The notes below the pieces were generated by a model. It did not search any database, was not told where the DNA came from, and saw only the letters and a list, made by a program, of their open reading frames with translations. The translations under genes were made by a program, and so were the position numbers. This document shows positions 13,070 to 18,904 of a DNA stretch of 20,205 nt, in pieces. The DNA comes from Oscillospiraceae bacterium (lineage in GTDB: Bacteria > Bacillota_A > Clostridia > Oscillospirales > Ruminococcaceae). Within the stretch, counting starts at the first letter, position 1; every line of letters starts with the position of its first letter. Where the stretch lies: assembly GCA_900766795.1 (NCBI GenBank), contig CAAFWX010000316.1:1-20205 (forward strand), in the 5' to 3' direction.

Positions 13070-14668
13070 TCACAGGTCGTTTCCCATATCGCAGGTATAG
13101 ACGAACTCGACAACGTCCCCGTCTGACAGCTCGTACATTCCCGCCGAGCGGTCGGGGATTTCGCCGTTTACTCGGTACATCCAGCCGCTCATTTCCCCGA
13201 AGCCGAACTCGCATATACCGCCTATACTGCGGACATACACGCCATATGCCGTGCCGTTGTAGTCAACGCGCAGCTTCTCCTCGCGCGCAGCGGCTGTCAG
13301 CGCGTCAAACGCGGTCGCGCCCTCTGGAAGCCCAAGCTGCCGCTCAGCCACAAGAACACCGTCCTCGGGTATCACCGACAGAGGGTTCACGCTCTCGTCT
13401 ATCCTGTCGGGATTAGCCGCCGCAGTGCCGCAGGTTACGGAAAAGGTGACGAAAAGGTCAGCCTGCCCTGCCTGTTCGCTGTAATATTCCTCCGCGCTCT
13501 TTATGTCGAGAAGCCACACGCCGCCCGAAACCGCCGCAGCCGCCAGAGCCGCCGCAAACAGCGCCCGCCGCTTTTTCAGCGCTCCCGTCAGGACAAGCGC
13601 AATCGCCGCCGCGCCGAATACCGCCGAGATAATCAGCTTAATCTGCGCGCCGCCGATACCGCTCGCCGTCTGCGCGGATTCCTCGGCGGAGAGGTCGCCG
13701 CTTACCTTATCCGAGGGAGTGTGCTCGGAAACGGGCTGCGTTTCGCCGCCGCTCGGCACAGCGTCAAAAAGCCGCTCGCCCCGCGCGGCAAGCTCCAGCG
13801 CCGTCAGTGCCTGCGCCGCCTGAACTGTTGCAAGAGTGCTGCTCTCGCCGTCGGGCAGATGCGCAAAGCCGCCGTCCGAACGCCTGTACTCGAGCATGGC
13901 GGAAAGCGCTCTCTGAACGCGCTCATCGCTTTCGGGAAGTCCCACCGAGGTGAACGCGATTATCGCCTGCGCCGTGCTCTCGCAGTTCTCATTTCCCATA
14001 GAAGCAAAGCCCCCCGAGGGAAGCTGCAATCCCGAAAGGCACTCCACCGCCCTGTCAAGCGCCGAAGCCACCTCGCCGTCCTCCGACAGCGGCGCCAACG
14101 CATATATCGCCGCGGCGGTCATGTCCGCGTCCGCGCCCGTGCCGCGCAGGTTGAAGCCGCCGTCCTCGAGCTGTCGGGAGATTATCTCCGAAGCAAGCCC
14201 GCTGCGTGTGTGCAGAGCGTATTCACCCGCCTCAACACCCGCGCAGTTTGCCGCCGCAAGCGCCCAAATCCACGCATTCAGCCCCTGCCTGTCAAGGTCG
14301 GCGCTGCAATAGGCGGCAGCGTCAATAAGCGCTCGCGGGCACTCCCCCGCCGCCGAAAGCAGGATTGCCGCGCGCTGTAAGTCGGTTGGCTTAACAAAGC
14401 CATCCGAGCGCATTAACTCCTCCGCTTGTTCGGCTGTCTTTTCGGCATATTCCTCCGCGCCGCCGTAAAGCCGCGCCCAGCATACCGCCGCCCAGTCCGT
14501 GCGGCACACATTCGCGTCAACCACGCTGTCCGCGCCCGCCGCCTGCGCGGTGAAGTCAAACGCGGCAGAAATCATATCCTCGCGGGAAAATGCCGACGCA
14601 CGCAGGCAAAAAGCGGTCTGCACCGCTATGACAACCGCAATGCAGACCGAAAAAAGCCTTGTGTTCAT
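13070..14668 (-). CDS. Membrane-tethered terpenoid-cyclase-like repeat plus DUF4430 protein (transcobalamin-like layout)
   Basis: A 532-residue exported protein. Residues 1-26 are a signal peptide (cut near ASA-F). Residues ~28-300 are alpha-helical repeats of the prenyltransferase/squalene-cyclase-like alpha/alpha barrel type, with repeated G-G-F turns: QLEDGGFN (166-173), QLPSGGFA (215-222) and RRSDGGFAH (262-270). A low-complexity linker follows, then two membrane segments (~343-363 and 369-388) separated by KKRR. Residues ~404-527 are a DUF4430 domain ending in SGWMYRVNGE and LSDGDVVEFVYT. Animal transcobalamin and intrinsic factor also join an alpha6/alpha6 barrel to a domain related to DUF4430, and this gene is under a cobalamin riboswitch, so corrinoid binding at the cell surface is the best inference. 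By the positive-inside rule both large domains face outward. Its ATG follows the previous TAA with no gap. Direct B12 binding is unproven. Confidence 0.85.
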   Translation of the reverse strand: MNTRLFSVCIAVVIAVQTAFCLRASAFSREDMISAAFDFTAQAAGADSVVDANVCRTDWAAVCWARLYGGAEEYAEKTAEQAEELMRSDGFVKPTDLQRAAILLSAAGECPRALIDAAAYCSADLDRQGLNAWIWALAAANCAGVEAGEYALHTRSGLASEIISRQLEDGGFNLRGTGADADMTAAAIYALAPLSEDGEVASALDRAVECLSGLQLPSGGFASMGNENCESTAQAIIAFTSVGLPESDERVQRALSAMLEYRRSDGGFAHLPDGESSTLATVQAAQALTALELAARGERLFDAVPSGGETQPVSEHTPSDKVSGDLSAEESAQTASGIGGAQIKLIISAVFGAAAIALVLTGALKKRRALFAAALAAAAVSGGVWLLDIKSAEEYYSEQAGQADLFVTFSVTCGTAAANPDRIDESVNPLSVIPEDGVLVAERQLGLPEGATAFDALTAAAREEKLRVDYNGTAYGVYVRSIGGICEFGFGEMSGWMYRVNGEIPDRSAGMYELSDGDVVEFVYTCDMGNDL

Positions 14669-15562
14669 TTATCTTCTCTTGGAGATTACAACTGCGCCGC
14701 CCGCAAGCACTGCCGCACCGAGAATTACCGCAATTCCCTCGGCACCCGTGTTGGGGCTGCCCTTGTCAGCAGCGGGCTTTCCCGAAACGGAAGCGTTTTC
14801 GCCCTCGTCAGTTACGTTCGCGTCGGCGTCAACAGCCATCTCCTCTTCGTCGATAATGGGGACGATTGCCGCCTCGGTCATCATGCCGACAGCGGTGTCA
14901 ATGCTATCCTGGTCTGCGCCCCACGCAGCAAGGGTTTCCATGGCGCTGACATAGTTCCAGCTGTTCTTGGCTTCAGCGTCAGCGGCTGCACATGCCATGA
15001 TAAGCTTAGAAGCGTCAACTGCGGGTGTGAGCGCCGCTGCGCCGCCCCAGCTGCTGTTGTCTACGCCGATATCCGCGCCGTAGCCGTACACGGTGAAGCG
15101 GAACTCCAGCACATCGCCGTCAGCGGGAATATAATCCCCAATGCCGACCATAGCGTACTCGCCGTTGATAAAGAAGCTCCAGCCGCTCTCGGCAGTGTAG
15201 TCGTAGGAAGAAAGATAGCCCGCTTCATTCCTGCCGGTAAGCTCGCCGCAAACCTCTGCGATTTCTGCGGGAAGCTCCACAAACTCATCGTCGTCATCGG
15301 CAAAACCGGTGATATAGGGACCGTAGTCGCTTTCGGTATACGTCACGTCAGCGGCGCGCTTAACCACGTCAATTCCCGTTTCGCCCTCGTAAAAAGGCAC
15401 CATAACCGGCTCGACCGCAAAGCCCTGAGAAATTGTGGACTTGATTGCCGTAAAGGCAACATAGCCCGCAGCCGTTTCTCCCTCCGCAAAAGCGGTGAGC
15501 ATAGCAGAAGCGGACGCCACCGCCGCAGCCATGAGGCATGCCAAAAATCTGTTTGCTTTCAT
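14669..15562 (-). CDS. Cell-surface DUF4430 protein with sortase-like tail
   Basis: A 297-residue exported protein. Residues 1-26 are a signal peptide (Ala-rich core, cut near AFA-E). Residues ~45-160 form a DUF4430 domain: PFYEGETGIDVVKRAA, then SGWSFFINGEYAMVGIGDY and DGDVLEFRFTVYG. A helical region with WGGAAALTPAVDASKLI and SAMETLAAWGADQDSI (~172-232) follows, an acidic linker (~238-262), then SPNTG (269-273), a hydrophobic segment (276-294) and KRR. That order is a sortase signal, with SPNTG in place of LPxTG, so the protein is either wall-linked or membrane-held. It is the first gene after the cobalamin riboswitch, GGAGG 11 bases before the ATG, and is directly coupled to the barrel-DUF4430 gene. 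The shared domain suggests the two work together in capturing corrinoids; this is inference. Confidence 0.87.
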   Translation of the reverse strand: MKANRFLACLMAAAVASASAMLTAFAEGETAAGYVAFTAIKSTISQGFAVEPVMVPFYEGETGIDVVKRAADVTYTESDYGPYITGFADDDDEFVELPAEIAEVCGELTGRNEAGYLSSYDYTAESGWSFFINGEYAMVGIGDYIPADGDVLEFRFTVYGYGADIGVDNSSWGGAAALTPAVDASKLIMACAAADAEAKNSWNYVSAMETLAAWGADQDSIDTAVGMMTEAAIVPIIDEEEMAVDADANVTDEGENASVSGKPAADKGSPNTGAEGIAVILGAAVLAGGAVVISKRR

Positions 15563-15606
15563 TTGTTTTTATTCCTCCGATAAAATAGATTTTCCGTGAA
15601 ACGTCC

Positions 15607-15790
15607 GATGGCAGGTCTTCCGGCTTGGAATATCCCGCACGCCGCCTGCCTTCCCATGGGCTTTCGCCCCCAGTGACACCCCGAAAGGAAAACCTTTCGT
15701 TATGACGAGCGCGCAACTTCCTCACGGCAGCGGGGACTGCCGCGGATTTGCACCGCGTTCCGAAGCGCAAAACGCGCTTCTTTGCCGATC
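15607..15790 (-). promoter_or_regulatory. Cobalamin (AdoCbl-type) riboswitch
   Basis: On the minus strand the leader carries the family landmarks in order: GGTGCAAATCCGCGGCAG (15754-15737), the CCCCGCTGCCGTGA segment, GTGTCACTG (15679-15671), GCGAAAGC then GGGAAGG (about 15667-15649), and AGCCGGAAGACCTGCC (15625-15610). The ends pair as P1: GAU(C)GGCA at 15790-15783 with UGCCAUC at 15613-15607, with one bulged C. A 7-bp hairpin (15762-15780) lies near the 5' end. Between the aptamer and the ribosome-binding site of the gene at 15562 I see no hairpin plus T-run, so control is probably translational: bound cobalamin would lower expression of the downstream operon. Confidence 0.96.
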
Positions 15791-15808
15791 ATTCTTTTTC
15801 ACATCAAG

Positions 15809-15837
15809 ATTATAACACTTTTTTGTCGGATTGTCAA
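15809..15837 (-). promoter_or_regulatory. Promoter of the cobalamin-riboswitch operon
   Basis: On the minus strand TTGACA (15837-15832) and TATAAT (15814-15809) are separated by 17 bases, full consensus. The predicted start lies about 12 bases before the aptamer. The promoter is 30 bases past the queH stop, with no clear terminator between, so some read-through from queH is possible. Confidence 0.93.
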
Positions 15838-15867
15838 TAATGCCGCGGAAATTACAGACAGTTTCTG

Positions 15868-16485
15868 CTACTCACTATTCTGCGCGGTTTTCTCCTGAGA
15901 CTCTTTCAGAGAAAAAACGCAGCCGCAGTAGTTCTGCCGATACATTCCGTACCTCTCGCAAAGCTCGGTTGAGCGGTCGAAGCCGCCTTTTTTCTTGAAA
16001 TCCGCAGGCAGGCTCTTGACGGAATAAATCTCCGAAAGCTGCTGACCGATTTGGTTCAGGCGCTGCTCGTCCTTGCGGGTGCCCGTCGTGAGGGTCGTGC
16101 AGAAATAGTCGAAGCCGTGCTCTGCGGCATACTCCGCCGCCCTGCCCAGCCGCAGACGGAAACACGCCGTGCAGCGCTCGCTGCCCTCGCCGTCGTTTTC
16201 GTGCCCACGCACCGCAGAGTAGAACTCCTGCGGGTCGTAGCTGTCAATGGCAACGTGCACTTCGCTCGCAAGAGGAATCTCGCCTATGAAGCGCTTTAGT
16301 TCCTCGGCGCGCTTGTGAAACTCGGCTTCGGGGTAAATGTTCGGGTTGTAGAACAGCAGCGTAACCTCGAAATGCTCCGCCAGAAGCTCAATGCACGCGC
16401 TCGTGCAGGGCGCACAGCAGCAGTGAAGCAAAAGCCTCGGACGCTTGCCGCCAAGCTCCCGAAGCAGGTATTCCAGCTTTTTCAT
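15868..16485 (-). CDS. queH: Epoxyqueuosine reductase QueH
   Basis: A 205-residue protein of the QueH (formerly DUF208) family, which reduces epoxyqueuosine to queuosine in tRNA wobble position 34 without cobalamin, unlike QueG. Cysteine motifs expected for its iron-sulfur/metal centres are present: HCCCAPC (21-27), ERCTACF (C105, C108) and NYCGC (C187, C189), together with YNPNIYPEAEFHKR, TTLTTGTRKDE and DFKKKGGFDRS. Upstream in-frame GTG codons exist (16515, 16494), but the family begins close to MKKLEYLL, so I use the ATG at 16485; the ribosome-binding site is weak there, so a slightly longer form is possible. It lies after the hpf terminator and just before the B12-riboswitch unit. No preQ1 riboswitch was seen upstream. 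Confidence 0.95.
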   Translation of the reverse strand: MKKLEYLLRELGGKRPRLLLHCCCAPCTSACIELLAEHFEVTLLFYNPNIYPEAEFHKRAEELKRFIGEIPLASEVHVAIDSYDPQEFYSAVRGHENDGEGSERCTACFRLRLGRAAEYAAEHGFDYFCTTLTTGTRKDEQRLNQIGQQLSEIYSVKSLPADFKKKGGFDRSTELCERYGMYRQNYCGCVFSLKESQEKTAQNSE

Positions 16486-16534
16486 GTAATTCACTCGTCT
16501 TACAGGCGGCGCCACTCTGCTCCCTCGCTTTCAT

Positions 16535-16564
16535 AAAATTACCTCGGACAAACGCCCGAGGTAA
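16535..16564 (-). terminator. Terminator of hpf
   Basis: TTACCTCGG (16539-16547) and CCGAGGTAA (16556-16564) form a perfect 9-bp stem with an 8-base loop, followed on the minus strand by TTTTATG. It starts about 24 bases past the hpf stop. Confidence 0.88.
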
Positions 16565-16587
16565 TAAGTAATACTATTAAACAGCCA

Positions 16588-17109
16588 TCAAGCGTCCTCG
16601 GGAACGAGAACCGCATAGTTCCCCTCCTCGCGGGCATAGACAACGTTCACAATGCCAGTTTCGGCATTCTTGAACATGAAGAAGCTGTGACCCAGCAGGT
16701 TCATCTGGAGAATAGCCTCGTCCACGGTCATGGGGCGCAGCTGGAATGTCTTGTAGCGGATAACCTCGTATTCGCTCTCCTCAGGCTCAGGCTCAAGACC
16801 GACGAATGCGCCGCTTCTCAGGCTCTTTTCAACCTTTGTTTTCTGCTTTCTTATCTGGCGGATAATGCGGTCAACCGTAACATCAAGGGCGTCATTCTTG
16901 TCCTTTGCGGTCTGCTCTGCACGGAAGATGATGCCGTTATATTTCACAGTGAGCTCGAGAATTATCATATCGCGGCGTTCTGCAAGCGTAATCTTCGCTT
17001 CTGCCTCCTCGGGGAAGAAACGGTCCAGCTTTGCATTCAGCTTCTTCTCTGCATAGTCGGTGAACGACTGATTGATGTTGAGTTTCTTTGCGGTAATGGT
17101 AACTTTCAT
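16588..17109 (-). CDS. hpf: Ribosome hibernation promoting factor, long form
   Basis: A 173-residue protein with the two-domain long HPF plan. The N-terminal ~100 residues form the S30AE/YfiA ribosome-binding domain (MKVTITAKKLNINQSFTDYA, KYNGIIFRAEQTAKD, DVTVDRIIRQIRKQK). The C-terminal ~58 residues (YEVIRYKTFQLRPMTVDEAI, LGHSFFMFKNAETG, NVVYAREEGNYAVLVPED) form the dimerisation domain that joins two 70S ribosomes into 100S particles in stationary phase. I chose the ATG at 17109; a TTG three codons upstream would touch the AGAGGAT ribosome-binding site. It is transcribed alone from its own promoter and closed by its own terminator. Confidence 0.97.
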   Translation of the reverse strand: MKVTITAKKLNINQSFTDYAEKKLNAKLDRFFPEEAEAKITLAERRDMIILELTVKYNGIIFRAEQTAKDKNDALDVTVDRIIRQIRKQKTKVEKSLRSGAFVGLEPEPEESEYEVIRYKTFQLRPMTVDEAILQMNLLGHSFFMFKNAETGIVNVVYAREEGNYAVLVPEDA

Positions 17110-17163
17110 TGAGATCAATCCTCTCGAAATTAGATTTCAGAACAGAATATCTGCTCCATCTCA

Positions 17164-17192
17164 ATTGTAACATATTTATATCAAATATACAA
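17164..17192 (-). promoter_or_regulatory. Promoter of hpf
   Basis: On the minus strand TTGTAT (17192-17187) and TACAAT (17169-17164) are 17 bases apart, about 55 bases before the start codon, in an AT-rich gap. Confidence 0.78.
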
Positions 17193-17252
17193 GAGATTTC
17201 TCAAAATTTTTTTGAATTGTTTCACTTTTCACAAAAATAGCACACGCGCGGC

Positions 17253-17465
17253 TCACTTACCAAGAATCATTTCAGCGTTTACAATGTCCTCCGCCTTGAA
17301 TTCCTTTGGCATGAACGGCTTGTTGTCGAGGTAGACGTCAATGCTTTCGCCCTCGCCGCCGTTGTCGGTGTTTGAATAAAACTGGTCAACCGTGCCGACA
17401 TACTCCCTGCCGTCTTTGGCGGTAAGCTTCACGCGCTTGCCCAAAAATCTCTCTAAGCCTTCCAT
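17253..17465 (-). CDS. 70-residue protein with possible small beta-barrel (Sm/SH3-like) fold
   Basis: AGGAGG lies 6 bases before the ATG at 17465; the longer open frame upstream is not used because it overlaps the histidinol phosphatase gene in another frame. The chain MEGLERFLGKRVKLTAKDG, REYVGTVDQFYS and SIDVYLDNKPFMPKEFKAED alternates short strands with glycine turns, and the V-K-L-T-x-x-D-G-x-x-Y-x-G-x-V pattern resembles Sm-like or SH3-like barrels; this is by eye only. It starts 10 bases after the hisK-type stop, so it is the last gene of that operon. No clear terminator with a long stem was seen downstream. Confidence 0.78.
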   Translation of the reverse strand: MEGLERFLGKRVKLTAKDGREYVGTVDQFYSNTDNGGEGESIDVYLDNKPFMPKEFKAEDIVNAEMILGK

Positions 17466-17475
17466 TGTTGTCCTC

Positions 17476-18267
17476 CTAAATTCTGATAAACTGCGGCTTT
17501 CTCGCCCTGAAAACGGTGTAGTAATCAAAGCCCGCTTCCTTAAGTATGTCCTGCGCCATATCAAAATCATAGGCGCAGTGACCCGCTTCGTGTCCATCGG
17601 AGCCGACAGTAATAATCTCGCCGCCAAGCTCGCGGTAGCGCTTAAGCACCTCCGGGTGAGGGTGCGCCCAGCCCAGCCCGTATTTCAGCCCTGCGGTGTT
17701 AAGCTCTATTCCCTTGCCCATGGAAACGAGGCATTTAAGTATCTCGTCAAGCACCTCGCGAAAATCAGCGGGCGAATAGCTCTTAGCATGGGAATAGCGC
17801 ACGCCGTAGTCAAGGTGCCCGTAGACGTCGAAGCCGTCAAAGCTTTTGATGTTGGCAAGGGTACTCTCGAAAAAGCGCAGCGTGCCGTTTCTGTCGCCGA
17901 GCCTGTCGTAATACTCAGGATAATAGATATCCTCGCCGTCCACAAGGTGGGTCGAGCCGATAACGAAATCAAAGTCCCAATCGCTGAGATAGTCCCGAAG
18001 CTTCGGCGCGAGATAGTCCATAATCCCCAATTCCACACCGAAAAGCAGCTCGAGCCGCCCCGCAATCAACTCCCTCACCCGCAAAAACTCCGCTTTATAA
18101 GCGGCGGTGTCAAGAATAAACTCCCCCGTAGGATAGTCGAAATCCATGTGCTCGGTTATGCAGAGGGTTTTCAGCCCCTTTGCTGCGGCAGCGGCGGCAA
18201 GGCTCTCAAGCGGCTCGTCGCTGTCGGTTGAAAAGGAGGTGTGGGTGTGCAGGTCTGCGGTTATCAT
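17476..18267 (-). CDS. hisK: PHP-family histidinol-phosphatase
   Basis: A 263-residue PHP-domain phosphatase. Metal-binding residues are present in order: DLHTH (H7, H9), the ITEH motif (H40), GVELG (E79), IGSTH (H107), YGHLDY (H151), and GSDGH (D224, H226), a three-metal site of the HisK/YcdX type. The expected reaction is dephosphorylation of L-histidinol phosphate, the penultimate phase of histidine synthesis, in the cytosol. Other PHP phosphoesterases look alike, and no other his gene is nearby, so the substrate is probable rather than certain. Its ATG overlaps the pgsA stop (ATGA), so it is translationally coupled, and it shares a transcript with the 70-residue protein. Confidence 0.88.
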   Translation of the reverse strand: MITADLHTHTSFSTDSDEPLESLAAAAAAKGLKTLCITEHMDFDYPTGEFILDTAAYKAEFLRVRELIAGRLELLFGVELGIMDYLAPKLRDYLSDWDFDFVIGSTHLVDGEDIYYPEYYDRLGDRNGTLRFFESTLANIKSFDGFDVYGHLDYGVRYSHAKSYSPADFREVLDEILKCLVSMGKGIELNTAGLKYGLGWAHPHPEVLKRYRELGGEIITVGSDGHEAGHCAYDFDMAQDILKEAGFDYYTVFRARKPQFIRI

Positions 18268-18881
18268 ATGTCAGTGTGCCTTTCATAGTCATTCTGCCAC
18301 AAAAGCAGGAGGTACTCCCTCAGATACAGCGCAAAGGAAACCGACATCATCATCGTCATGACCGTGAAAAGCACCGCCGCCTTGGCGTCGGGCATATCCG
18401 CCGCCCCCAGCAGGACGATAACCAGCACATAAAACACCGCTGTGGCAAGCTTTCCGAACCACTTTGCCCCGCCAAGAGTGCGCCCTTTATTAAGGCACAT
18501 CACCCCCAGCACCAGCTGCGTGATTTCCTTTACGACGATAAGCGCCGCAAGCACTGCCGTCACCTGCCAAACACGGCGGTATCTCACCGCAAGGCACAGC
18601 GCCACCGCCGCCTGCGTAAGCTTGTCCGCGAACGGGTCCAGCACTTTTCCGAGGTCGGTTATCAGGTTAAAGCGGCGGGCGATAATTCCGTCAAGAGCGT
18701 CAGTCAGCCCCGACAGCATAACAATCGCCGCTGCGGCGGTATACCCACCGCCGTGTGTCTGTGGGTCATATTCCCCCGCGTTCTCCCGCAGAAAAACTGC
18801 GGCAAATACGGGAACAAGGAAAACCCGTATCAATGAGAGAATATTCGGTATCTTTGCAATGTCGCGTATATTGATGTTCAT
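18264..18881 (-). CDS. pgsA: CDP-diacylglycerol-glycerol-3-phosphate 3-phosphatidyltransferase
   Basis: A 205-residue integral membrane enzyme. The CDP-alcohol phosphotransferase motif D-x2-DG-x2-AR-x8-G-x3-D-x3-D is exact: D61, D64-G65, A68-R69, G78, D82 and D86. The N-terminal NIPNILSLIRVFLVPVF-like helix (IPNILSLIRVFLVPVF, 11-26) is typical of PgsA. It makes phosphatidylglycerol phosphate from CDP-diacylglycerol and glycerol-3-phosphate at the cytoplasmic membrane. CAGGAG lies about 10 bases before the ATG. It follows the O-antigen-ligase-like gene by 23 bases and overlaps the next gene. Related CDP-alcohol transferases differ in acceptor; placement and N-terminal motif favour PgsA. Confidence 0.93.
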   Translation of the reverse strand: MNINIRDIAKIPNILSLIRVFLVPVFAAVFLRENAGEYDPQTHGGGYTAAAAIVMLSGLTDALDGIIARRFNLITDLGKVLDPFADKLTQAAVALCLAVRYRRVWQVTAVLAALIVVKEITQLVLGVMCLNKGRTLGGAKWFGKLATAVFYVLVIVLLGAADMPDAKAAVLFTVMTMMMSVSFALYLREYLLLLWQNDYERHTDI

Positions 18882-18904
18882 TCAATTCGCGCTCCTGTTT
18901 GAGG

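Noticed and set aside
12834..13214. A 126-codon minus-strand open frame, highly Arg-rich, over the end of the DUF4430 gene
   Set aside because: It overlaps the true 56-residue gene and the end of the barrel gene in another frame; its composition is that of an out-of-frame reading.
14426..15583. A 385-codon plus-strand open frame opposite the B12-operon genes
   Set aside because: It is antisense to two exported proteins with clear signal peptides and domains, and is Arg/His/Cys-rich in the way of shadow frames.
16486..16535. A preQ1 riboswitch before queH
   Set aside because: The gap is about 50 bases and shows no preQ1 aptamer features; the only structure is the hpf terminator.
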